Shown: positions 7,025-14,363 of the stretch, piece after piece
Layout: each line of letters begins with the position of its first letter
Numbering within the stretch: the first letter of the stretch is position 1
Assembly (NCBI GenBank): GCA_024640205.1
Contig: JAHEFL010000003.1
Coordinates: 1 to 20,395, forward strand
Direction of reading: 5' to 3'
From: Flavobacteriales bacterium
Lineage (GTDB): Bacteria > Bacteroidota > Bacteroidia > Flavobacteriales_F > PHOS-HE28
DNA length: 20,395 nt
The notes under the pieces: model-generated
Seen by the model: the letters and a program-made list of their open reading frames with translations, nothing else
Database searches by the model: none
What the model was told of the DNA's origin: nothing
Made by a program: the position numbers and the translations under genes

Positions 7025-8752
7025 ATGAAAAAGACCCTCACAGCCAACATCAGCGGCACGGTGTTCCACATCGAGGAGGACGCCTATACCGCCATGCACC
7101 GTTATTTGTCCAGCATCCGCAGCCAGTTCGAAGGAAGCGAAGGACAGGATGAGATCATGGCCGACATTGAGGCACGGATCTCCGAACTATTCACAGAGCG
7201 GCTCGACGGACGCCGACAGGTGGTCTCCATGGCCGACGTGGATCACGTCATCGGCGTCATGGGCCAGCCGGAGGATTATTCCAGCGAGGAGCCAGGCCAA
7301 GCTGGCGGCAGCGCTGGATCGGCCAACTGGTCCACCACGAGCGGCGGGCACAAGCGCCTTTTCCGCGACCCGGACGATAAATGGGTGGGTGGCGTGCTCG
7401 GAGGCATCGGTGCCTATTTCAACATCGATCCGCTGATCCTTCGCCTGATCTACCTCGTCTTCCTCTTCCTCGGCTTCGGATTCATCCTGTACGTGATCCT
7501 GTGGGCCGTGGTGCCCAAAGCGACCACCGCCGCGGAGAAGCTGTCCATGCGTGGTGAGGCGGTGAACGTGGAGAACCTGAAACGCCAGTTCAATGAAGGA
7601 GCTGAGCGTTTTGAAAAGGGAGCGAGGGAGGTGGCGGAGGAGGCCCGGGAAATGGGACGTCGCTACGTGCCACGTGCCCGGAAAAGTAGCGAGGAGTTCC
7701 TGGGGTTCCTAGGGCAGGCAGGACGCCTGATCCTTACTGCACTGGGGAAGATCTTCGGTTTCTTCTTCCTGCTCGCCGGATCCGTGTTCGCCATTGCATT
7801 GATAGTGGCCATGCTCGGGCACTACGACCTGATGATGAACAACACCGGCCTGGGCAATGGCCCGGAGCTGCACCAGTGGACCATGCTGTTGTTCGAGACC
7901 CCGGCTCAAAGCACCTGGGCCTGGGTGGCGCTCATGGTCTTCCTGCTCATCCCCGTGATCGGACTGCTTTACGGAGGCATCCACCTGCTCTTCGATGTGA
8001 AAGCTCCCAAGTGGTTCGGGCTTGCACTGGCGCCCATCTGGATCGCCTCCATCATCGTGCTCAGCTTCGTCGGGGCCCGGTTCGGCAACCAGTTCCGCAC
8101 CAAGGAGGTAATCCGCGATGTGATCGACCTGCAGGAGCCCGTGGGACAGACGCTGACCCTGGCCGCCATCGAGAACGGTCGCCAAGGCGATTGGATGCGC
8201 AGCTACCACCGCGACCTGGACCAGGTGGAAGTGGAAGGCGACAGCGTGCACATGGCCTGGGCCGATCTGGACATCCGACAGAGCCGCGATCAGCAGTTCC
8301 ATATCGTGTTCGAACGTCGTGCACGCGGTGCGGCGGGGAAGGAAGCCTACCAGCGCGCACGCAGCATCGTGAACCGTTACGAACATCATGACAGTCTCCT
8401 CCTGCTTACACCCTGGTACAGCTTCCAGGTGGGCGACCACTACCGGGGGCAGCGTGTGCATGTGGTCGTGGAAGTGCCCATCGGCAGGGCGGTCCACTTC
8501 GACAGCAGCATACAGGGCATGATGTACGATATCGACAACGTGGACAACACCCTGGATCGTGACATGGTGGGTCGCACCTGGACGATGACCCAGAAAGGAT
8601 TGAGCGACCGAGTAGCCCCCGAGGATGTTCCCGATGACATTAGACCGAACTCGGATACACCCAAAGCCACGGCAACGACGACCACCGTGGTCACCAGGAC
8701 CAAGACCCTCGTGTTGCCCGACCTCTGGTCCGTGATGCGGCCCGGGGCCTGA
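7025..8752 (+). CDS. PspC-domain membrane protein
   Basis: A 575-aa integral membrane protein. Residues 1-85 form an N-terminal domain usual in these Bacteroidota proteins (MKKTLTANISGTVFHIEEDA, DIEARISELF, VDHVIGVMGQPEDY), probably cytoplasmic. Residues about 109-168 are the PspC domain (KRLFRDPDDKWVGGVLGGIG, then a hydrophobic LILRLIYLVFLFLGFGF stretch and VILWAVVPKA). Residues 171-225 are charged and probably helical. Further membrane segments lie at about 233-264, 296-320 and 331-350. The C-terminal 220 residues look beta-rich (VEGDSVHMAWADLDI, FDSSIQGMMYDIDNVDN) and are probably periplasmic. PspC proteins act in envelope-stress responses; no enzymatic motif is visible. Transcribed with padR and convergent with the Omp28-like gene, 121 bases away. 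Confidence 0.93.
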   Translation: MKKTLTANISGTVFHIEEDAYTAMHRYLSSIRSQFEGSEGQDEIMADIEARISELFTERLDGRRQVVSMADVDHVIGVMGQPEDYSSEEPGQAGGSAGSANWSTTSGGHKRLFRDPDDKWVGGVLGGIGAYFNIDPLILRLIYLVFLFLGFGFILYVILWAVVPKATTAAEKLSMRGEAVNVENLKRQFNEGAERFEKGAREVAEEAREMGRRYVPRARKSSEEFLGFLGQAGRLILTALGKIFGFFFLLAGSVFAIALIVAMLGHYDLMMNNTGLGNGPELHQWTMLLFETPAQSTWAWVALMVFLLIPVIGLLYGGIHLLFDVKAPKWFGLALAPIWIASIIVLSFVGARFGNQFRTKEVIRDVIDLQEPVGQTLTLAAIENGRQGDWMRSYHRDLDQVEVEGDSVHMAWADLDIRQSRDQQFHIVFERRARGAAGKEAYQRARSIVNRYEHHDSLLLLTPWYSFQVGDHYRGQRVHVVVEVPIGRAVHFDSSIQGMMYDIDNVDNTLDRDMVGRTWTMTQKGLSDRVAPEDVPDDIRPNSDTPKATATTTTVVTRTKTLVLPDLWSVMRPGA

Positions 8753-8873
8753 TCTACATGGTGGCCGCCCTGTCTGACCGGAAGCGCTGAGGGACGCGGA
8801 TCCCGGATGAATGAACGCCCCGTGCGTACCCATGGGTCCATCGGGAAGCGGGGCGGCCGCTATTCCACTGCTA

Positions 8874-10079
8874 TTAGGACCGACGCACGGTAGGCGCCTC
8901 GCTGAGCACGGCCAACCCGGTCACCACAAGGCCGGACTGAGGAACATCGTCATCCCCATTGGGTGTTGGTGCGTTCACCGCAGGAAGGACCACAAGCTCC
9001 GCCTTGCTCAAGGTCCGGAGCGCTGCAGTGCGTGCATTCAGCGTAAGGCTTTTCCCATCGCGCTTCAATGTGACGAAACCGGTGATGCAGATCCGCTCCG
9101 GGTCCGTGTCCTCCGGCAGAGTGAAGGTGTACGTGAGCGCATACTTCGTGTCGGTACGCGGGGCGCTCGGGATGGCACCCGTATGCCCTTCCACACCGCC
9201 CAGCAGGCCTCGCACCACTTGGTGATAATACGGGCTGCCCGCTCCCCCACTGCCGTACATGTCGTTCATCAGCACCATAGCGTTCACCGCGAATTCACCC
9301 TTGATGACAGTGGTGAACTGGGAAGTGATCGTCGCGGTCACCGTGCGCGTCCTTGGGTCGAAGATGGGATATACCCAGCAGAGCACCGGGGACACCCCTT
9401 CCAGGCGGCCTTTCAGGTGCCGGTTCCACTGGGAATGGTTCGCGTTCGGACGGTAGCAACCCAGCTCACCCTGGTCCATCATGATGGAAGGCGTACGGTC
9501 CGAATCGTAGCGTTCGAAGTAGGCGTCCACCTCCTTCACTGCCAGGTCATCCTCGTGATGGAACTTGGAAAGTTCGATCTGCGGGTAACGCCCCAACGCA
9601 TCCATCCGTGGACGTGCCTGCTGGCAGTTGTGGCAGTTCAACGAACTGCGGATCTGCACCAGCACATGCTTTTCCGCCCAGCGATCCAAAGCGGTCACTT
9701 GCATGGTGATGGTGTCGTTGCGACGGTCCTGTTCATTCGCGCCATCCACCCACACCTTCAACACACCTTCCTGTGCCAAAGGCAGGCTGAAGGGCACCGG
9801 ATGCGTGAACATCGCCATGTTGTCGCCACCAAGACCGTTCGCGCCCGTTCCCAAGGGCTGGCCCATGTTCACCGGACCGTTGTTCCAGCGCCAGCCTACG
9901 TTGAAGCTCATCATGCGCCCCGGCCCAGCGTTGCGGATGAGGCCGCTGATGGACTGCGACTGGCCCACACGCACATACCGGGGCATGTCAATATCCTCCA
10001 AGTGCGCATTCTGTGCGGAGAGCGACACGAACGCCGAACACGCGCAGAGCAACAAGCTCGATCGCCAAATGGCTTCCAT
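8874..10079 (-). CDS. Omp28-related thioredoxin-like exported protein, lacking a sorting domain
   Basis: A 401-aa exported protein, paralogous to the gene upstream of it. I choose the ATG at 10079 because it starts a signal peptide (MEAIWRSSLLLCACSAFVSLSAQ); the frame opens 12 codons earlier without improving it. Shared blocks with the paralogue include GVLKVWV, NDTIT, SLNCHNCQ (Cys149 and Cys152, the CxxC pair), a KFHHEDD block, GVSPVL, YHQVVRGLLGG and TFTLPED. The CxxC sits after a beta-rich N-terminal domain, as in Omp28 family proteins. Unlike the paralogue there is no YPNP-type T9SS domain: the protein ends soon after VVLPAVNAPTPNGDDDV. The other frames of the tail show no remnant of one, so a simple frameshift does not explain this. 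It lies 32 bases after its paralogue, probably in the same transcript. The redox role is inferred, not shown. Confidence 0.82.
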   Translation of the reverse strand: MEAIWRSSLLLCACSAFVSLSAQNAHLEDIDMPRYVRVGQSQSISGLIRNAGPGRMMSFNVGWRWNNGPVNMGQPLGTGANGLGGDNMAMFTHPVPFSLPLAQEGVLKVWVDGANEQDRRNDTITMQVTALDRWAEKHVLVQIRSSLNCHNCQQARPRMDALGRYPQIELSKFHHEDDLAVKEVDAYFERYDSDRTPSIMMDQGELGCYRPNANHSQWNRHLKGRLEGVSPVLCWVYPIFDPRTRTVTATITSQFTTVIKGEFAVNAMVLMNDMYGSGGAGSPYYHQVVRGLLGGVEGHTGAIPSAPRTDTKYALTYTFTLPEDTDPERICITGFVTLKRDGKSLTLNARTAALRTLSKAELVVLPAVNAPTPNGDDDVPQSGLVVTGLAVLSEAPTVRRS

Positions 10080-10111
10080 TGATAATTGGTTTGTACAGGC
10101 TGCCACGCTGA

Positions 10112-11467
10112 TCACCGCTTCACGACCCGGCGCTCGCCGATCGCATCACCGCGCTGCACACGCACGAGGTAAGGACCGCTGGCCAATGAATCGAAGCCTT
10201 CCACGAGCACGTGTGCTCCATTCGATCGCACGCGCTGCGCCAGTACCACACGACCATCGGCCGAAAGGACCTGCACCTGTGCAGGCTCAGCATCCGCGGG
10301 TAGCGTGAGCCAAAGCATGTCGGTGGCCGGGTTCGGATGGAGCTGGAACTCGATCGCCGCAGCGCCAAGCTCTTCCACGCCGACGACCAAGGGTGCCGAC
10401 GATACCGTGTTCAAGGTGTATGCACTGCCATCCTGATGATGGGTGGCCATGCCCAGCACACGGACCTTTTCCGCGTTCCAATCCTCCGGAAGCTGGTAGG
10501 TCCAGGTAGCACTATACGCAGTACCCGGCACCGGGCCGGAGGGCACGATACCGGCCGTGCCGTTGTTCCCGCCCAACACTTCGCGCACGAGTTGCTGGTG
10601 GATGTAGCCCGGCTGTGCGTTGGCCTGCGCTCCGGGGATATCGTCCTCCACGATGTAAGCGTTCAGCGTATGCTCACCTGCCACGGCATAGGTATAAGTG
10701 GCATCCAATTCCACCGTCAACTCGCGGGTCAAGGCATCGTACTCCGTGCCTACCTCCACCAACACCGGCGAGACGCCCAGCTTGCGTTGTTCCAGCTCAC
10801 TGCCCCACTGGGTGTGTGCCGCATTTGCCGCGTAATCCCCATACTCGCCGTTGTCGATCACACCGGCCGGGGTGAAATCCACGCCGAACTGATCGTAGTA
10901 ATCGGTGCTGCTTCCCACGCTGAACTCATCATCGGCATGGTGTTTCGCGACGACGACCTGGTCATCCGATTCCCAGAAATTTCCGACGATGTTCGCTGGC
11001 GGGCAATTCACGCACCACGTGGCCGTCCACTGTTCCAGCAGCATGGTCTTCGTTACCCAGTTCTGGATCGCGAAGGAGGGAAAGGTCAGGGTATCGTTCG
11101 TCTGGTCCGTGTCGCCATTGCCGACCACCCACACCTTCAGCACGCCGGGGCCTTCCGTGGTCTGGTTCAAAGGGATCGGATGGTCATAGGGCCAGTACTG
11201 GTTCCCGCTGATGCCCGTGGTGCTCTGCCAGTTACCCGTCTGCACCGCGCCGTTGCCCCAGCGCCAATCCACCCGGAAGGTGATGAGCGGCGTGGTCGAT
11301 GTGTTACGGACGCGCACGCTGATGGGGTAGTTGACACCCGCCTTGATGAAGCGCGGCAGGAAGCCGTTGGTGAGGTAGGCGTTCTGCGCGTGCGAACCGA
11401 TGGGAATAGCAAGCGTGGCAAGCAGCACAACGAGCAAGGAGAATGGACGCATGGGATGACGGAGCAT
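10112..11467 (-). CDS. Omp28-related thioredoxin-like protein with T9SS sorting domain
   Basis: A 451-aa secreted protein. The start is ATG 11467; ATG 11452 (MRPFSLLVVLL) is an equally good alternative, and both give a signal peptide ending near SHAQ. Residues 30-135 are a beta-sandwich-like region (VRVRNTSTTPLITF, GVLKVWVVGNGDTDQTNDTL). The thioredoxin-like Omp28 domain has LLEQWTATWCVNCPPANI, with Cys152 and Cys155 as the CxxC pair, then KHHADDEFSV and DFTPAGVIDNGEYGDY. Residues about 372-451 are a type A T9SS domain (LHPNPATDMLWL, LSADGRVVL, LASGPYLVRV). It should therefore be exported by Sec and then by T9SS to the surface. Function is unknown in the family; a disulfide or thiol role is suggested only by CxxC. 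First gene of a two-gene minus-strand unit, with TACCTTCG upstream. Confidence 0.9.
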   Translation of the reverse strand: MLRHPMRPFSLLVVLLATLAIPIGSHAQNAYLTNGFLPRFIKAGVNYPISVRVRNTSTTPLITFRVDWRWGNGAVQTGNWQSTTGISGNQYWPYDHPIPLNQTTEGPGVLKVWVVGNGDTDQTNDTLTFPSFAIQNWVTKTMLLEQWTATWCVNCPPANIVGNFWESDDQVVVAKHHADDEFSVGSSTDYYDQFGVDFTPAGVIDNGEYGDYAANAAHTQWGSELEQRKLGVSPVLVEVGTEYDALTRELTVELDATYTYAVAGEHTLNAYIVEDDIPGAQANAQPGYIHQQLVREVLGGNNGTAGIVPSGPVPGTAYSATWTYQLPEDWNAEKVRVLGMATHHQDGSAYTLNTVSSAPLVVGVEELGAAAIEFQLHPNPATDMLWLTLPADAEPAQVQVLSADGRVVLAQRVRSNGAHVLVEGFDSLASGPYLVRVQRGDAIGERRVVKR

Positions 11468-11483
11468 TGATCAGGTTCCGCTG

Positions 11484-11491
11484 CGAAGGTA
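11484..11491 (-). promoter_or_regulatory. -7-like promoter element of the Omp28 pair
   Basis: Minus-strand TACCTTCG, one base from TAnnTTTG, ends 16 bases before the ATG at 11467. The identical octamer occurs at similar distances upstream of the genes starting at 11709 and 19552. Confidence 0.55.
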
Positions 11492-11551
11492 TGATGCACG
11501 CCACCAGGCACCCGGCGCCTGTAAGCCATCACCCTTATCATCCTAAAGATC

Positions 11552-11634
11552 GAACCACGGATGGACACGGAATTACACGGATGGCTTTGGTCACATCATT
11601 TTGATCCGCGTTCATCCGTGTTGATCCGTGGTTC
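11552..11634. repeat. REP-like long imperfect hairpin of CACGGAT units
   Basis: The outer arms GAACCACGGAT (11552-11562) and ATCCGTGGTTC (11624-11634) are perfect. After a 2x2 mismatch the stem continues with ACACGGA (11565-11571) and TCCGTGT (11615-11621). After 3 mismatched bases ACACGGAT (11575-11582) pairs with ATCCGCGT (11604-11611), with one mismatch. The loop is about 21 bases. Each arm is itself made of repeated CACGGAT-like units. This is the look of a dispersed palindromic (REP-type) repeat, here between two divergent promoters. It has no coding content. Confidence 0.75.
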
Positions 11635-11680
11635 ATTCAACATGCTCGTTGCGAGCTCCCTCCGACCAACCATCGGCATA

Positions 11681-11688
11681 TACCTTCG
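11681..11688 (+). promoter_or_regulatory. -7-like promoter element of the ureohydrolase gene
   Basis: TACCTTCG, one base from TAnnTTTG, ends 20 bases before the ATG at 11709. No TTG is found at the usual -33 distance. Confidence 0.5.
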
Positions 11689-11708
11689 CTGCACCACCTT
11701 ATAGCGCC

Positions 11709-12749
11709 ATGAGCAAAGCCACTAAGATCAAGCAGTTCGACCCGAACAACCCCGCTGCGGCTGATGCCGGCATCTACGGACTGCCCTTCACGGCGGAGGA
11801 ATGCGACATCGTGCTGGTGCCTGTTCCGTGGGAGGTGACCACGAGCTATGGCGGGGGTACGTCGCATGGTCCGGCGGCCATCCGGGAAGCCAGCCAGCAG
11901 GTGGATCTCTTCCACCCGGAATTCCCGGAGCTGTGGAAGCGCGGCATCTGGATGGATGAGATACCCGCCGCCTTGCAGGAGCAGAGCGATGCCCTGAAGA
12001 AGGAGGCCCAGCGCGTGATGGAGGTGCTGGTGGAAGGCGGCGACGCGAAGAAGAAGGCACGGGCGAAGAAGGCGCTGGAGTTGGTGAACGCCGAGTGCGC
12101 CGTGATGAACGATTGGGTGGAACAGCGCTGCGGCTACTGGATGGACCAAGGCAAGCAGGTGGGCCTGGTGGGTGGCGACCACAGCACGCCGCTAGGTCTC
12201 TTCCGCGCGCAGGCCAAGCGACATAAGGAGTTCGGCATCCTGCACCTGGACGCCCATCTGGACCTGCGCATCGCCTACGAAGGATTCACCTTCAGCCATG
12301 CGAGCATCCTCTATAACGCGCTTCCGCTGAAGCCGCTGAAGAAGGTGGTCTCCGTCGGCATACGCGATTTCTGCGAGCAGGAGAACACCGTCTTCCTGAA
12401 GCAGAAGGGACGTGTGCGCGTGGTACGCAGCGCGGACATCCGCCGACAGCAGTTCAAGGGCGTTACCTGGCGCGAGCAATGCGACGCCATCATCGATGCG
12501 CTGCCGGAGAAGGTGCACATCAGCTTCGATATCGACGGGCTGGACCCGACCCTGTGCCCCAACACCGGCACGCCGGTGCCCGGCGGCTTCCAGTTCGAGG
12601 AGGCGACCTACCTACTATCGCGATTGGCGAAGAAGCGCACGATCATCGGGTTCGATCTGGTGGAGGTAGCACCCGGGCCGAACGACGAGTGGGATGCGAA
12701 CGTGGGGGCGCGGATGCTTTTTCATTTGTGCGGGTTGTTGGGGAGGTAG
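11709..12749 (+). CDS. Agmatinase/arginase-family ureohydrolase
   Basis: A 346-aa cytosolic binuclear-manganese hydrolase that cleaves a guanidino or formimino group, releasing urea or formamide. All six metal ligands are present: His158 in GGDHS, Asp181, His183 and Asp185 in DAHLDLR, Asp274 and Asp276 in SFDIDGLDP. The late GFDLVEVAPG motif (314-323) and SYGGGTSHGPAAIR (46-59) are also family hallmarks. Compared with short agmatinases (about 300 aa) it has a charged helical insertion at about 84-140 (DALKKEAQRVMEVL, DAKKKARAKKALEL). This fits the agmatinase-like branch of Bacteroidota, but arginase, agmatinase and formimidoylglutamase cannot be separated from sequence alone. The start ATG at 11709 follows a TACCTTCG element; the open frame continues upstream without plausible protein. 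No polyamine gene is adjacent. Confidence 0.9.
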   Translation: MSKATKIKQFDPNNPAAADAGIYGLPFTAEECDIVLVPVPWEVTTSYGGGTSHGPAAIREASQQVDLFHPEFPELWKRGIWMDEIPAALQEQSDALKKEAQRVMEVLVEGGDAKKKARAKKALELVNAECAVMNDWVEQRCGYWMDQGKQVGLVGGDHSTPLGLFRAQAKRHKEFGILHLDAHLDLRIAYEGFTFSHASILYNALPLKPLKKVVSVGIRDFCEQENTVFLKQKGRVRVVRSADIRRQQFKGVTWREQCDAIIDALPEKVHISFDIDGLDPTLCPNTGTPVPGGFQFEEATYLLSRLAKKRTIIGFDLVEVAPGPNDEWDANVGARMLFHLCGLLGR

Positions 12750-12783
12750 TTCCGGGTTTCCCTACAATGCACAGGCTAACGGG

Positions 12784-12805
12784 ACTGCGGCTCAGGGGCC
12801 GCAGT
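12784..12805. terminator. Perfect GC-rich hairpin after the ureohydrolase gene
   Basis: ACTGCGGC (12784-12791) pairs with GCCGCAGT (12798-12805) around a 6-base loop, 35 bases after the stop codon. No T-run follows, so it may be a weak terminator, an mRNA-stabilising stem or part of a leader structure. Confidence 0.4.
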
Positions 12806-12854
12806 GACGGCCGTGAGAAGGTGAGCGAAGAACGAGGGACGGTCCACTCCCCTA

Positions 12855-12885
12855 ACATCCCCGCGTGGAAGACTTCCGGGGATGT
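12855..12885. repeat. Perfect 9-bp inverted repeat upstream of the LysM gene
   Basis: ACATCCCCG (12855-12863) and CGGGGATGT (12877-12885) frame a 13-base loop, 26 bases before the inferred TTG start at 12912. It could be a leader hairpin or an operator for the O-acetylation cluster. No T-run follows. Confidence 0.45.
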
Positions 12886-12911
12886 GCGGCGCGTTGCTTG
12901 TGTGAACTCCC

Positions 12912-14363
12912 TTGCTTTACCGGACGCGCTTGAACGCTCTTCGTTCCTATATCGCTGGACCGTTGTCCCTGTGTACTGCTGTGCTTTGTGCGCAGGGTAC
13001 CGCCATGGTGGACAGCCTGCTGGCCACCTGGCCTGTGCAGCAGCGCATGCAGGAGCTGCGCAGCAAGGTGCAACCGGATGAATGGCCCACGGTGAACACC
13101 GATGCGCTGTACGTGGATATGAAGCATTGCTGTCCCGCCCTGCCGGCCTTCCACGACCTGCGGGTGGACCATTTCGTGAACCTTTTTGCCGGTCCGCGAC
13201 GCGATGCCTTCCGAGCCTTGCTGGGCATGGCGAACGTGTACGAGCCGCTGCTGGAGAAGGAGCTTGCCCGCCATGGCCTGCCGAACGAGCTGAAGCACCT
13301 GCCCATGGCCCTGAGCGCGATGAATACGCAGGCCACCAGCAGCACCGGCGGGGCCGGGTTGTGGATGCTGAGCTGGCCGGTGGCCATGCGCTACGGATTG
13401 CTGGTGAGCCCCGGTGTGGACGAGCGCCACGACCCGGTGAAGAGCACCGATGCGGCGCTGCATTACCTGCAGGACCTGCAAGGGCGCTACGGCGACTGGC
13501 CCACGACGGTGATGGCCTTCTGCGCCGGACCGGCGAACCTGGTGCGGGCCTACAAGCGCAATGGCGGGGACCCCGACCCCCGGCTGCTGTACAAGCACTT
13601 CGCGGACGAACAACGCGATGTGATGCCCCTGCTGATGGCCTTCGTACACCTGAGCGAGAACGCCCGAGAGCTGGGCATCCATGCCCTTTCCTTCCGGAGC
13701 CGCGATGCGGTGGATGCGGTGCAGGCGGATAGCGCGGTCTCCTTCCACGCCGTTGCCCAGGTGATGGAGATAGCGGAACCACGCCTGCGTTCCTTGAACC
13801 CTTCCCTGATCGGAAAGCAGATACCCGCCGGTACGACATTCACACTGCCCCGGGGGGAAGGCGACCGCTTCGAGGAACTCACGTACGTGATCTACGAGGC
13901 GCAACGCGTGAAACCGAGAAGTCCGGCGGCGGAGGTGGTGGAAGCCGAACCGGTGGAGAAATTGCCGGACGGCCGGGAGGCGATCCTGTACCGCATCGAT
14001 GCGGGGGATTGCATCGGGTGCATCGCGGACCGCTTCGGTGTGGGGGTGTCGGAGATCAAGGACTGGAACGAATTGACGAGCGACCAGATCGATGTGGGCA
14101 ATACGCTGATGCTGTACGTGAGCCCCGAGCAGCGCGCGAAGTACGAGGGTGACACGAACGGCACGGCCGCAGCGGACAGCACCCGCACGAAGCCGGCCGC
14201 GAGCGAGGAGAGCGACTTCTCCTGGTACACGGTGCGCTCCGGCGATTCGCTGTACCTGATCGCGAAGAAATACCCCGGCGTGAGCTCCGATGACCTGATG
14301 CGCTTCAACCGCATCGGTGCGGACATCCGTCCGGGCCAACGCATCAAGATCCCCAAGCGATGA
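12912..14363 (+). CDS. Secreted LysM protein with a degenerate MltD-like transglycosylase domain
   Basis: A 483-aa exported protein. The only start that keeps the signal peptide (core YIAGPLSLCTAVLCAQG) is TTG at 12912, or TTG at 12930. A TGA at 12903 closes the frame upstream and the first ATG, at 13005, is past the signal. Residues about 100-220 align with the MltD/Slt fold: LEKELARHGLPNELKHLPMA, SSTGGAGLWML, RYGL, VDERHDPVKSTDAALHYLQD, GDWPTTVMAFCAGPANLV. The catalytic Glu of the family motif LPxxES is Leu134 (LPMALSAMN), and AYNAGP has become AFCAGP (202-207). Lytic activity is therefore unlikely. Two LysM domains follow (about 349-395, weaker; 434-483, YTVRSGDSLYLIAKKYPGVS), and they should bind peptidoglycan. 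The stop overlaps the next start (ATGA), so it is translationally linked to the SGNH gene. Role inferred: glycan-binding partner. Confidence 0.87.
   Translation: MLYRTRLNALRSYIAGPLSLCTAVLCAQGTAMVDSLLATWPVQQRMQELRSKVQPDEWPTVNTDALYVDMKHCCPALPAFHDLRVDHFVNLFAGPRRDAFRALLGMANVYEPLLEKELARHGLPNELKHLPMALSAMNTQATSSTGGAGLWMLSWPVAMRYGLLVSPGVDERHDPVKSTDAALHYLQDLQGRYGDWPTTVMAFCAGPANLVRAYKRNGGDPDPRLLYKHFADEQRDVMPLLMAFVHLSENARELGIHALSFRSRDAVDAVQADSAVSFHAVAQVMEIAEPRLRSLNPSLIGKQIPAGTTFTLPRGEGDRFEELTYVIYEAQRVKPRSPAAEVVEAEPVEKLPDGREAILYRIDAGDCIGCIADRFGVGVSEIKDWNELTSDQIDVGNTLMLYVSPEQRAKYEGDTNGTAAADSTRTKPAASEESDFSWYTVRSGDSLYLIAKKYPGVSSDDLMRFNRIGADIRPGQRIKIPKR

Noticed and set aside
7709..8833. A 374-codon minus-strand open frame opposite the PspC gene
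   Set aside because: The translation is His/Gly/Asp-rich without structure, while the plus strand carries an obvious PspC protein.
8763..8858. GGCCGCCC/GGGCGGCC inverted repeat between the convergent PspC and Omp28 genes
   Set aside because: The arms are 80 bases apart, GC-only, and no T-run follows; likely chance in GC-rich DNA, so not called a terminator.
8811..11470. Plus-strand open frames of about 400 codons opposite the two Omp28-like genes
   Set aside because: Antisense shadows; the minus-strand proteins have signal peptides, CxxC and a T9SS domain.
12643..14339. Long minus-strand open frames opposite the ureohydrolase end and the LysM gene
   Set aside because: Low-complexity Arg/Ser/Pro-rich or His-rich translations with no recognisable domain, opposite an intact coding region.
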